Source of the DNA: Pempheris klunzingeri
Lineage: Eukaryota > Chordata > Actinopteri > Acropomatiformes > Pempheridae
Reading direction: 5' to 3'
Assembly: GCF_042242105.1 (NCBI RefSeq)
Contig: NW_027254967.1
Location: forward strand, 1-64,000
Length of the DNA: 64,000 nt
The notes under the pieces were generated by a model. That model had not been told where the DNA came from. It was given only the letters and a program-made list of their open reading frames with translations, and ran no database searches. Below, in pieces: positions 12,101-23,657 of this stretch. Position 1 is the first letter of the stretch; every line of letters begins with the position of its first letter. The translations under genes and the position numbers were made by a program.

Positions 12101-15100
12101 CAGGAGCTCAGTTAAGTGCCTATTTGAAACCTGGCAGCTTGGCGGAGCTACAAAACCCACTCACCCCTATGGAACTTTTGGACAGGTCCGTGCCAAACTG
12201 TGCTGGGCCAGCGGTCAGCACGACTCTGCCAAAGAATGGATGCGAGACGATCTGAATGGCTCTGGGAGGCAGCTGCTCTTTCTGCTGCTGGCTGGACAGT
12301 TCCATCATCTCCTGCATGAAGCGTACGCCGTCCTCTGCTGCTACCGCACTCACCGCCTAGGAGTGGGTGCGCCAGAGTGGGGGAGAAGAGGAAGAGAGAG
12401 AGGCTTTTAAAAACCAGGACGGAAAGAACACCATGATTTGTAGAGCTTGGAAAAAAGAAATACACCTTCCAGTACAGCTGCACAAGCTGTTACATCAGGC
12501 ATTTTATCGCACACATCGTACTGCGTAAATAAATTCAATTTAATTGGTTCCTGCTATTTGATAAATACATTTATCTTCACATTTTAAAAGGTCCCTCATT
12601 GATTCTAGAGATATTGCTGATATTGTATCTTTTAGGGATGATTGTCTTGCAGTATTTAACAGTATATTGGGTTCTATCATCAGTTATCCCACCCGTACTA
12701 ACTACTAACTGAATTATTTCAGCCTTGGATTGTGTGTTTTTTTATGTTCAGGCTTGTTGCTACGCTGTTTACCTGTGTAGCATGCTGGACCAGCTGCACT
12801 CTGCCATCTTTCAGGTGGATGAGACTGACTCCCATCCTCCTCAGCAGCTCCAGATGTTCGGGGTTGTTTGCCATAAAGTCCTGGGCCCTCAGAGGAGGAC
12901 GGCCCATGCCAGGCTCCCTGAGAGGAGGCAGGGGAGGAAGAAAAGCGTTAAAAACATGGAAAACATACAGTACTTAGGGAAAATAGAGAATAGCTGCAGA
13001 CACATGACCGGCTCAAACCTGGATGTGGACATACCGGTAAGGAGCGGGGCGGGGGCAGCTCTTGTCCACAGCACTACGGATTGGCTCTCTCAAGTTACGA
13101 GGGAAGGCGGGGTCAGGAAACAGCAGGCGAGTGTTAGGGCAGGTCCAGTCAAAGTTTGAGTCATCCAGTTCCTCCTCGGACTGAGACATTATAAGCATAT
13201 TACAGACTCTGCTAGCAACCGGCACGTGTAAATGCTGCATCAATTTGTCTGATTTTAACTGTGATGGTGTCACATTGATTACCGTTCTGTTTGAGGGAAT
13301 CGCTGAAGAATGAGGAGCTGTGGAGAGGGACAGGGGCAACAGGTGTGCCTCAGTAGTGAAGACGTAGTCCTCCACGTCAAACGGTAAGTCCTCCGCATCA
13401 GCAAAGAGCAGGAACAGGTATTTGAACATCTCAGCAAGGAAGAATGAGTCCATTCTGACGGGAGAGGGGAGGTGTAAGATATGACACAAGGGGCTAACAG
13501 GTCGGATACCTTAAACTTCTATTTTATTTATCAAATAATCACTAAGGTCACTGGGAAGTAGAGCCTGACTTACCTGCAGGCAAGCATTTGTTCACATTAT
13601 CAGCACATTGGTAACACTGTATATGAAACTGCATATCTTGGAAGATTTTCTGTGGTACATCAATGTTTTAGGATCAAATTTATGTTGATAATGATGATAA
13701 ATATATCTAAAAGAAATAAAATGCAAAAGAGGGACAGTGAAAGTGAACTCGTGTTCACAGCTGAGAAAAATGTGAACAAAAGGCATCACAAAGTCATTTA
13801 CAAGGAAGTGGTTTGATTATCTCAAATGCTACAAAGTGCAGATTAAGGTCTGCAAAATATGCCAGCAGTTTGTGCTAGCTGTGCATCGCAGGAAGCAATT
13901 GAAAGCCGTTGCTTTCGCCTCCATTGATTGGAATCCCATAAGTTATGACTTTGGGTGTTTTTAACGGTGAAACAAATGGAAAACATGCTTGTCATCTGTG
14001 AGAAAGACCATAAGATTGTGATGTTTATTGCAACGTTGGCACTATGCTTCGACACACAGCTCCGCTTGCAGTTTAGTAGTCTATCATCATTCAAATCATC
14101 ATACAAATACTCTGTCTTTATATCCTCACCTGTCCTCGTGGCTCCCGGTGCGGACGTCCTTCATTGCAGCGAAGCCGCAGGGGACACGAGCAAAGCGGTT
14201 GAGGTTGTCGAGGATGGTGCGACCTGCCTCCAAGTAATAAGGGTCTCCTGTGGCCTGGAGGGTGAGAGGACAGTAGTGTGATCATAACAGACGATACTCC
14301 AGACACATGTAACTTTCATTCTTAAGACAATCTACCTCAGCGTTTTATCATATCATGTTCCCTCATAAAACTTTTTTTACCATGCACCAGAATGCTAAAG
14401 GCAAAGTATTTTTACATGTTAATTATGAATACTAATTAGTGGTCTGAATGCTGGAGGCTGCTTAATAACTGCAGAAAGTGAGATAGTGTTTCTGAAATAT
14501 TCTAAATGAGTTCTGGTGCATCTTGAGATTTTGGTCAGACATGAGAAACTTTATATTAAAGTGCAAGCTAACAACATTTACCAGAAACTGGCACAGAATA
14601 ATAGGCATGTACCTTTGTAACGTAGCCGTAAAAAGAGAACTTCTGCATTATGTCAGGCTTTGCTGATAAATTACCTTATAAAGGAAATAGGTGCTCTCTG
14701 CAAATTCAGGCCTCAGGGGATGTTGGGCCCAGTGTACCCTGAAATCAGTAGTGAAGGCCTGGGGATAGACAGAGAAGGACAAAGGGGTCAGCACACTGTC
14801 GCAAGCTTTGAAATTAGAGCAGGCGGACGAAGCTAAAATGCAGCAGTGTCGCGTGAGTTGCTAGCTTGTTCCCTTCTAAACAGATGTGGTTAGCAGCACA
14901 AGCCACATGGGGTTACTTGACTCCATGGTCAAATGACACTCAGGCTTTAACTGCGCCACAAAAAAAATGACTAAGATGTGGTATTTCAAGAGACAGATTA
15001 CCTCTGGGAGGAAGTTGTGTTTCTTTGTAACTTGATACAACATCTCATGGGTCTCGATGGCAGGCCGGATATCACCCTTCAACACCTGAGACATGGGCAG

Positions 15101-15584
15101 TATGAACAGCGCGTACCACGTTACTGAAGGTGAACAAGCAAATATAGGCAGAACAAAAGATTAAATTTTCATGATAGCAATCTGACCTGCAGTCCAGGGA
15201 AGAAGGCCAGCAAGGAGTCCATCCAGGTGCGAGCTGGAAGCAGAGGTTTGTGGATGTGGACATCCAGCAGCAGAGGAGGCTGGCTAATGTATTTCATTAT
15301 AGATGCATAGTGCTGAATGGGGCATACAAAGTGAAGGGATTGAGGATATAACAGTCTTATGGTGCATGGTGGTATATACAAATAGACCAATGTAAGCCTG
15401 AGGACTTAAAACAGGTTGAGGAAAAAGTATTTATCAAATTCAAAAGGCATTTTTAATGCTTCCTTCTGTGCTGAAGAACTGAACAGCATCCTGAAATGCA
15501 CAAACGTGTAACTCTGCTTTATGTTGAGACGCCACTGTGACAAAATGCTATTATGCAGACAGAAAGGCATTGAATTAGTCTGCA

Positions 15585-15672
<88 letters not shown>

Positions 15673-18600
15673 CTCACAATATTGAACCGCTGCAGGAACA
15701 GGTCATCTCCCAAGAGAATGTAGGCCTTTAGCAGGTATTCATAGTATGAGTCAATCCCTGCTCCGACTCCACTGTCTGCAGACACACAATCATGAATCAC
15801 TTCATTAGACAAGAGAAACCAGATGACAAACAAATGTTGTGTGTGTTTTTACCCATCCACTCTCTGTTCAACCAAATACTCTCTCTCGCCCCCACAGAAG
15901 GAGTTGTACCCCTATACTTAATTTTCTGTTTCCTTCGCTCCATTATCTGCTGAAGCCCCCCCCCCTTCCTCCTCCTCTCATCCAATCATGCACTGTCTTC
16001 ATCTTTCACTCGCCCTCTCTTACCCCTACGGACCCACTCTCCAGAGTGGATGTTGATGGTGGTTCCCACCAGATTGCTGTTTCTCTGTCTCTTCTCCCAC
16101 AGAAAGTCCAGGGCTCGCCGGGCATGGGCCTGTGTGTGTGACAAAAGGTGCATTATTGATTGACAAAGTAATGAAAAAAATCAATCTGAAGTAGCTGTCC
16201 ACTGCTAGAGAGATTACAGTGATTGAGCAGGACTTGCTTGATCAGCAGTCTACGGCTGCCAGGAAGTGAATGAGACTCATAGCACAGGGCAAAAATATCT
16301 AACTTTTTCTGAAATACTTGAATACTTCGAGACAAAATTCCAATTGTTCTGTTTTTAGGGGAAAAGCAGGTTAATCGATGGGGAAAAGAGATTATGGGTT
16401 TCCAATTCCCAAATGTATACATCCTGCTTATTTTAAACTTCATCATATTTCCATGAATAGGCCTTTTTCAAGTAAAACAGCTATAAAAAGCCTCTGTGTA
16501 AATAATAAAATGACTGAGGCTGAATTAATTTAGCTGCCTCAGTTTCAGGGTCTTGGTATAGTGCAGGCTGGCTCACTGTCACACCCCCGTGGTTTACTGG
16601 CACACTTGAATAGAACGGAGACATTGTTAATATTATCAGTTCCATCTGTATTTTTTCTACTATGACAAGTCAAAATGTCTGCTGTGAAAAGGGCCTGTTA
16701 CTGTATGCAGGGAACTAGCACTTATTTTAAATGGGGTTTTTTTTTACATAATACAAGCTCAAAAGTGTTCTTTCAACTAACAATGATCTAAAAAGAAGAC
16801 ACAGATGTGAGAGGAAAAAGTTGCAAGGAATCATAAATTAGCAGAGTGATTCCTCCAGAGTACAAGATGGTAGAGTGTCCGCACAAAAACCTGCACTAAG
16901 AAATAAGCAGGACATCTTCTGAAGAGATTATCCACAATTACATTAGTGTCACTAAAATATTCTATTGCTACACCTAATTCATCATCTACATACAAAAACA
17001 CACTGTATATGTATATATGTTTATATGAGCTGTGTAAAGAAGTGAAGATTATCACAAGAGGAAAAGGACACTGAATCAGATCTCACTGAATACAAGCGAT
17101 ACTTCACTTTATGTATTGGCAAAAATAGGGTGGTTTCATAAAACCAAGTCTCTGCAATGTGATTTCAAAAAAGATAAAATGACAAAGTGTGACCTGGATT
17201 ATAGCTAAGCATAGAAAGATGAGAAGCTTGTAGGTGTGGCTGTTCAGTGCTGGTACATGTCTGTTCAAATGGCTGAAGGCTTTGTCACTACTAAATATGT
17301 CAACCATCCCGTTAGACCCACAGGCAGAAAATACAAGTTTCGTTTTCCTGCATGATAACAGTTCAGCTAATAAAGAATTAGCTGAAGTTAAAAACTTAAA
17401 GTCAAAGGATGAAATTATTCCTAATAAGCATTTCCTCCTCATTTTGAATATGCTGGATGAATGTATATACTTCTATATATGTATGAAATCAACATCTTAT
17501 ATTGCTTCATTATCTGTAATACTGAACAGTAGCATAAGTCTGTTCATATTTCTGACTGATAACATAATCTTTGTTGATTACAACATGTTAATGTCGGCAC
17601 GGAAGATCTTATTATGTGATGAACATACTTCAAACACAGGATCCCCGGTGAAGCGACTTAAGGCAGCAAACTCCAGGATGATGGTTCCTGCACACGCAGT
17701 ACAGGTGTCTGTTTCTGTGCCAGTTCTCGTCTCAGGACCCCTGACACCAAATTTCAAGTTCACCTGTCAATCAGGGAAAAAAAAACATTTTACAATCTGC
17801 TTTTAGAGTCACATTTGGTTTGCAAAATACTGTGGATGAAAAACTAGTCAGACATTAAAGGTGTCAGCTGTGACAGCTGATAGCAGAGCGGTGAAGCAGA
17901 AAATGAAAATATGTGGTCATGATCTGAAATGATGCAAATCTGTCACATTGCAACACTGGAAGTGGGTGAATAAAATCGAATAGTTCTTTATATAGCACAT
18001 ATGGGCGTTGTTAAAACAGGATGTTATTTAATTTTTTTCAACACAGTGCAGATTTTCTTCTTATCCCATATTTGAAAACAATATCTTGAAAATTGAACGT
18101 TGAGACTACCAATGACGAGACAAAACAACAATGCACACAATTCATGTTCAATATCTTTGCCTCAAATACACTACAGTGCATGTAGCGCATGTTTCTAGTA
18201 TTGAGTAGCTGAACTTCTGTCTGTGTGCATTTGTCTCACCCTGGGATAAGGCAGGCCACTGCTGGTGTTGAAGGCTGGCAGCAGACGGATGCCCAGGTCT
18301 TTGGCCATATGCAGGAGCTCATCCTGGTACCACTGCATGTGTTGACCTCCCTCCTTCAGCATCAAAGCCATGGAGTGCCCTCCCAACAGACCCCTGAACA
18401 CACAAACACACACACCCATTAAGAATTACATACAGCAGAATCCAGGGAGTTATTTTCATTACTGTAAGTAAGATGTGGAACAATAAATGAATAGTCTCAC
18501 CCAAGAACTCGAATGTTCGTTTCAAAAACCGACACCACAATGTCGTTGTCCAGCCTCACATCTGACAGCACTCGTCTCACTGCAGCCTCAAACTCTGTCG

Positions 18601-19806
18601 TCTTGTTCAAAAGCTGCCAATGATACAATAATACAGTGCATGGTTATGGGAATCTGGCATAATTGTAAAAAAAAATGTGATGCTTTAAAGCTGGGCTGAA
18701 ACACCCAGGCTGTTCTGCAGACAGTCACAGACAAAGTATTTCATAAAATCATTTGTTGAGGACTCAGAGCAAAGAAAACATCAATGGAGCATTTTTGTAC
18801 AGTAATGTATTACTCTGATATCATCAATACCTCCACTGTGTTCTGTCCTATTAATTTAAATGCAGCCTCAAAATAACCAAAAAAACTCACTGTAAGACAA
18901 CCAAACATGAAAGACACACAACACCAGTACTCACCACCAGCGTATCCAGAGTGTCTATGAGGGTCAGAGAGAACCTGTCAGGGAGAGACAAAAACTGTTT
19001 ACCAAAGGTGTTGACTGTCTCTCCCAATAACAAGATCCAGACATCTATTCAGTATGTATAAGCACTATCTGCCACCAGCAAGTCCACGGCCAGGTGTGGT
19101 AATGTGTTTGGACAATGTTCTTGCAGACCTACGACGCTATTGAACCATTTATACATTTAATCTCAAAGAACAAAGGCCGCGTGCTACTCACTTTCCAAGA
19201 GCATCGTCGATGTCACCTCGACTGGGTTCAAGCCCACGTACTCTTCCTCTGCATGTTAGTGGCATCAGCTCATCTGCTGGGTACGCATGGTCCTGAGAAA
19301 CGCATAAACACACTTTTAACACAATGTTTTGGCCCTCAGTTCTTTTTTTTACCCCATCAGGAGGCCAGCTCAGTCTGATATGAAAAACATATACCCAAAT
19401 ATGAAAACAGTGTAATAGCTGTTTTATCATCCACCATTACCAAACTGCTAAACTGACCTGAATCAAATCAAAATATCAAGACAACAGCACAATTAATTAT
19501 CAAGGTCCTTAAGCTAAAAAATCAATTTCTGGGAAGAAATCCAGTGAAAACTGATTGCTTACCATATAATTTTGATATGCGTGGTCAAACATCTCAACCA
19601 CTTGGTTCCTTTAGTGAGGGGAAAACACAGACACAAGTCAGCATGTCTAACACCTTTTAGGGGAAAAATGTTGTTTTTTTCACATTACACTGAGGGTTGT
19701 GTTTCTTCTCAACTCACCTCAACCTGTGCCTCTCCTCCCGTGACATGGTCTGTCCGTGGCTGCATAACGCTCCAAGCAGCATTAAGAAGAACAGCGCGGC
19801 TGGCAT
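8772..19806 (-). CDS. edem3: EDEM3, ER degradation-enhancing alpha-mannosidase-like protein 3 (complete, 20 coding exons)
   Basis: EDEM3 trims mannose from misfolded N-glycoproteins in the ER lumen, committing them to ERAD. Exons in transcript order: 19718-19806, 19563-19608, 19192-19292, 18935-18974, 18501-18613, 18240-18393, 17629-17763, 16024-16129, 15678-15775, 15187-15312, 15002-15085, 14675-14758, 14130-14254, 13283-13454, 13035-13180, 12773-12917, 12165-12356, 11712-11877, 10763-10948, 8772-9148. All have GT/AG borders and matching phases. They sum to 2685 nt, or 894 aa (human about 930). Order: signal peptide 1-20; GH47 domain about 28-480, with catalytic-type Glu123 in [18 protein letters not shown] at 269-275, RPEFAES near 382 and the calcium-site Thr of TTEAH at 468; PA domain about 635-750; acidic tail; KDEL at 891-894. 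The start at 19806 has A at -3. A weaker in-frame ATG lies at 19834-19836. The closest paralogues, EDEM1 and EDEM2, lack this PA plus KDEL arrangement. Confidence 0.97.
9206..9288. repeat. CA-rich microsatellite cluster (UG-rich in the edem3 transcript)
   Basis: Interrupted CA arrays (GACACACACACACAC, ACACACACGCACACAC) lie in the last edem3 intron. In the minus-strand transcript this is a UG-rich tract about 57-140 nt upstream of the acceptor of the final exon. Confidence 0.85.
10763..11877 (-). CDS. edem3: edem3 PA-domain exons 18 and 19
   Basis: Exon 18 (11712-11877) encodes the protease-associated core: [15 protein letters not shown], then [17 protein letters not shown] and GAIGGIVI. Exon 19 (10763-10948) continues with [19 protein letters not shown] and [12 protein letters not shown] domains are substrate- or partner-binding modules that lack catalytic residues. 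The intron between the two exons carries a repeat copy at 10987-11217. Confidence 0.93.
10987..11217 (+). mobile_element. Teleost interspersed repeat, 'AATTAGTCGATTAAT' family, copy 2
   Basis: It begins AGTGCTGAAACAATTAGTCG and ATTAATTGATGG, and includes CAGACAAAACAAGCAATTAA, ACATCACC and CTATAGACTAT. The order of landmarks matches copies 1, 3 and 4 in this window. It lies in an edem3 intron, in opposite orientation to the gene, and is non-coding. Confidence 0.6.
13035..13454 (-). CDS. edem3: edem3 exons 14 and 15 flanking a 102-nt intron
   Basis: Exon 14 (13283-13454) carries [13 protein letters not shown] and [11 protein letters not shown], the end of the GH47 domain with the calcium-binding Thr. 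Exon 15 (13035-13180) carries [12 protein letters not shown] and VDKSCPRP. The intron 13181-13282 is 102 nt, phase 0, with donor ACG|GTAATC and acceptor TCTCAG|TCC. Splicing it gives [16 protein letters not shown], which aligns with human EDEM3 without a gap-filling insert. This supports the intron even though it is stop-free in frame. Confidence 0.93.
15588..15671. repeat. (GT)n microsatellite, about 83 nt (CA tract in the edem3 transcript)
   Basis: A nearly perfect uninterrupted GT array, the longest pure microsatellite in the window. In the edem3 transcript it is a CA tract starting only about six nucleotides after the donor of exon 9 (exon end 15678). Confidence 0.95.
17629..18974 (-). 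CDS. edem3: edem3 exons 4 to 7: GH47 catalytic core, with a 40-nt micro-exon
   Basis: Exon 4 (18935-18974) is only 40 nt and encodes [13 protein letters not shown]. Exon 5 (18501-18613) holds [10 protein letters not shown] with the catalytic-type Glu123. Exon 6 (18240-18393) holds GLLGGHS and [12 protein letters not shown]. Exon 7 (17629-17763) holds [14 protein letters not shown] and [11 protein letters not shown]. These are signature GH47 segments shared by the EDEM proteins and class I alpha-mannosidases. Confidence 0.95.
19718..19806 (-). CDS. edem3: edem3 first coding exon: signal peptide
   Basis: It encodes [19 protein letters not shown] followed by [11 protein letters not shown]. The hydrophobic core [10 protein letters not shown] fits a cleavable signal peptide. 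MSREE aligns with the start of the mature region of human EDEM3. An in-frame ATG 30 nt upstream (19834-19836) would add ten residues but has T at -3 and +4. The start used here has A at -3. Confidence 0.85.
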
Positions 19807-20639
19807 TGTGGTAAGTGGGTAGGATCGCAGTAACATACATACAACTATAGTTGGGCTCTCAGATAGTCACTGACCAAATTCCTTGTCATTACCACGGCCC
19901 TAACCAAACACCTCAAGCCAATGATGTTATACCTCTATGGTCATGTTAAAGCACTTTTTGGCTTTGCCTAAGATGCACTACCTAATCATCAATAGGTACC
20001 GAGATCATCGTGCAATCATCTTAGTTTGTTGCTTAATTTTGGCCACTTACACACAATCTGTGCCTCTCAGCAAACATCAAAAACAGGACTGTTAGTGAAA
20101 GTCACCATGTACAATGTGCGTTTTAATATGTGCACCTGCAGCCAAAAGTGCAATTAAATACTTTGTAGGAATGTTATTATTTCAAGTAACCAGATATCTA
20201 AATGTAACTTTTTGCATTAGTTTTAGTCCAGGCATTAGTTACCGTACAAAGTTGCGCCAGGTCCTGTGAGCAGATCGGTGTATCACACCTGTTTACTTTT
20301 CCATGCTGTCACCCGGACCCACTGTACACAGGTGTGACACGTTGACGTGCAAAAGTATAACGTGACATGAATATTTTCAGGCAACAGCGATCAAGGAAAC
20401 GTGTACCCTTATCAGATATCAAGTTACACAGTCACATTTAAGGCTCCCTGTGAACCAAAGAAACAGTCTTTGTCATACGTGTTAATAATACTCCTCAAGT
20501 CTTTTACTTACTCCGCACAACCTGCATTAACCTGCATTAACCTCATTAAGCCAGAAGTTAAACCAACAGTCCTCGGAAGCTCCTGTTATAACGGCACCTG
20601 TTATCACTCCCGTGTATGAACCTTTATAGATACAAGTTA

Positions 20640-20960
20640 ATTATGTCCTCCTCCTGCCAGTAGTCTTTCGTCAGCCAGTCAGACGAGCAGCACTTGTCAG
20701 GGTTTAATTAGCCAGTTAGCCTACTGTGCTAACTAGCCGAGCTGGTGGCAGCGGACAGAGCGAAAACACAAGAAAAATCGACAAAAAACGCCGCCATTGT
20801 TGAGCAGCGGACCTGACCGGACTATCTTTTCCGTCCTTCTGGTTATAAAGTGGTTAATTTCGCCGTATGCCGCGATTTTGCTAAGCTAGCCTGCCCTGAA
20901 GACCGGATAACGTAGCGATGAACGTTAACAACATCCGCTTCCTGGTTAAAGCATTGTTTA
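20640..20960 (-). promoter_or_regulatory. Probable edem3 promoter and 5' UTR region with a small upstream ORF
   Basis: This is moderately CpG-richer DNA upstream of edem3, in the gap to the divergent npl gene. On the minus strand a 22-codon ORF (20729-20797) starts in good context (ACAATGGCGGCG) and stops at TAG. If transcribed, it would be an upstream ORF or part of an unresolved first exon. I could not find a donor that joins it in frame to the coding exon at 19806. The transcription start is not visible. Confidence 0.35.
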
Positions 20961-21428
20961 CCCTCAGCTTGCCTTCTCAGGCAGTATTTTTTTTTCAATC
21001 TGACGAACAAATATCTTATCCTTTCTGGGATATGCACTCTAGCCATGAACGTAAGCATATCATTCACTTATTTGAAACACATATAACCTAAGCCTAAGCA
21101 CAACCAGTTTTATGGCGTTTGAGGGAGTTAGGTAGAACAGTTACCTGAAAGTCAAGCCTAGGGACAAAATTACCAAATAAAAGATCGTTCACATCGTTCT
21201 GACTTGCGTTGCCTTTCAGTGCCGATCATAAAAACTCGGAAAATTTAGCTTTCAACGCTTCTCGCGCATTAATGTGCTTACATTTGTAAATAATAACGAC
21301 ATGCTATATTTAAACAGTATAACGCTACATGCACACATTTTAGTTGGTAAGGTATTCAATTATTGTTATCATTGTTGGCCTCTACGTATTTCTAAATCGT
21401 TAAATGGGTAATAGTTACAGGTGTGTTT

Positions 21429-21465
21429 TTATTAGGGCTTATAAGGGCTTATAAGGGCTTATTAA
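21429..21465. repeat. Short tandem repeat, three copies of a 10-mer
   Basis: GGGCTTATAA is repeated in tandem about three times between edem3 and npl. No function can be inferred. Confidence 0.8.
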
Positions 21466-21779
21466 CGTTATGTTTGAGTCACATGATGAGACACTTTATG
21501 TCAGAGTCTGGATCTGTCTCTCTATGTCAGCACGAGCTGTTCCCCTTTTTAGTTGAGCCTGCCGGATCCAAAACTGTAGGATATCCTGACAACAATTGAA
21601 TACAGCGTTGCCTCTCATTCGCAAATAACGTAATAAAAACATTCAAACTTCTAAATACGCTTCAACACTATTGGAAACGCGTTTTAAAGCTGGTTATTTC
21701 TTAATTTTTAATAGTAGGAAGTCCACGTTTATGTCATGCCAAAGTGTTTTTCGTTCATAACCTACATTTCCCATGAAGC

Positions 21780-22167
21780 TTTGCGGAGTCACTTGATGCT
21801 TCGATGTCTCCACATGACTGATGCGCCCACAAATCTCCGAGTAGTGTGTTTTGGAAAACTACTAACCCACTTCCCCCGAAATTAAATAGATGCCTACAGC
21901 ACACCGAAGTTAAAGCGCTCTCGCAGGTAGGCTGGGACGGACATTTGGTTTGATTTTAAAGCTTTTGACGGCATATTTTAATTTCCTGTTCGGAATTATA
22001 CCACTATAACTATAATGCATGTCATGATTGTGCGCACACTGTGTACCCTGTGGGTGTTATACTCCTTTAGGTTTCCCCTTTAACAACCAGATATTGTGAC
22101 GGAAAATGTAATACTTGGCGATCCGCTTTTTCCTCTTTGTTTTATTCATAAGGTAGTTCTGTCAGTC
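21780..22167 (+). promoter_or_regulatory. Probable npl promoter and 5' UTR
   Basis: This is the sequence immediately upstream of the npl start codon. A possible untranslated first exon ends at GCTCTCGCAG|GTAGGC (near 21926). It would splice to an acceptor just before 22152, with CATAAG preceding the ATG exon. Both sites are plausible but unproven. No TATA box at a convincing spacing is seen. Confidence 0.3.
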
Positions 22168-23605
22168 ATGGCTCCCGGTGCAGATAAAAAGGTGACAGGA
22201 TTGGTTGCAGCCACTTTTACTCCACTCACCCCACAAGGGTAAGTAATCTGTAGAAACCCTGTCTTATTTGTCTGTTTTCCTTCCAGCTCTGTAGAGATGG
22301 TGATGAAAAGTCTTGCTCCATAGTCTGTGATTCATATAATGATTTCGTCACCAGCTTTAGGTTCGTTCCTTCAAAATAAAATGTTTTTTTGGGGTTTTTT
22401 TTTTATGCCAATGTTCTTACCTTAAAATTATATTTGATCATAAGAATGAATATGTAATATATATTATAGCCATTCATGTGATGTGTGTGGTGTGTGAGTA
22501 TGCCATTCAGTTCCCATGTAAAAGGTTTTAAGTGAGGAATGAGTGTGGCCACCATACACTCCTGTGGAGCTGTAACGCTGTAACATTAATGGGTTCAAGG
22601 ACTATTTTCCTAATATGTAGGCCTATATTTTCTCCCAAAACAGTGAAATCAACCTAGCAGAGATTGGACCTTATATTGACTACTTGACACAGAAGCAAGG
22701 TGTAAATAACATATTCGGTAAGTTTACAGGTGGATTTTTCATGTCGACATCTGAATCAACCTGATGTTGCATGTTTTACCTTGTTGGTTTGTCGATGTTG
22801 TTAATGTGCCACCCCTCTGTTAACCCTCCTCACTGGTTAGAAAAAGCATCAGATTACCTTGAAAAATGTGATCAGTAAATACCAAAGTATATTCAATTAG
22901 TTGTTAAAAGTCATTTCAATAAACAAACTTTCACTCACAATATCCATATTAAATGTAATCTGTCAACTCTGGAGAGCTGCAAATGAAAAATCTTGCTCCA
23001 TAGGCTATGATTCACATGATTTCATCATCATCCTTAGGGTCGTTTCTTCAAAATAACTGCCATTTGTTATTCTCAGTGCAATTGTTCCTACATTAAAATG
23101 AGATGTAATAATAAGAATAAATATGCAATATATTTTATAGCCATTAAAGGTGCTTTGTGGAGTTATGTTGACATGTTTCTCACCAAAATGAAATGAATCC
23201 TTGACATCTGACACTCATGTTGAGTGCATTACAGTCATTTAAAAAGCAAAATTGAGTTTGGGTAAGTATACGCAAAACTAAGGATTACTTTGATTTTCTA
23301 TTAATCCATTGATTAATTTTTCAATTATGAATCGTTTTGTATGTAGAATGACAGAAAATAGTAATGAATGTCCATTATATTAAGGTGACAAGTTTGGTCT
23401 CATATATGACAAAGGAAAGCGTGAATATCTCACATCTAAAAAACTAAAATCAGCGAAAGTTTGGCATTTTTGCATAAAAAATATCCGAAACAAATCATGA
23501 TAAAGACAGTTGCCTATTTTTCTGTCAGTGGATAAATCAGTTAATCGATTACTTGTTTCAGCTCTACTCAAAACAGACAGCACACATGCTACATACAATC
23601 AATTC

Positions 23606-23657
<52 letters not shown>

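Noticed and set aside
17234-17806. 190-aa plus-strand open frame
   Set aside because: It overlaps edem3 exon 7 in antisense plus AT-rich intron. It resembles no known protein.
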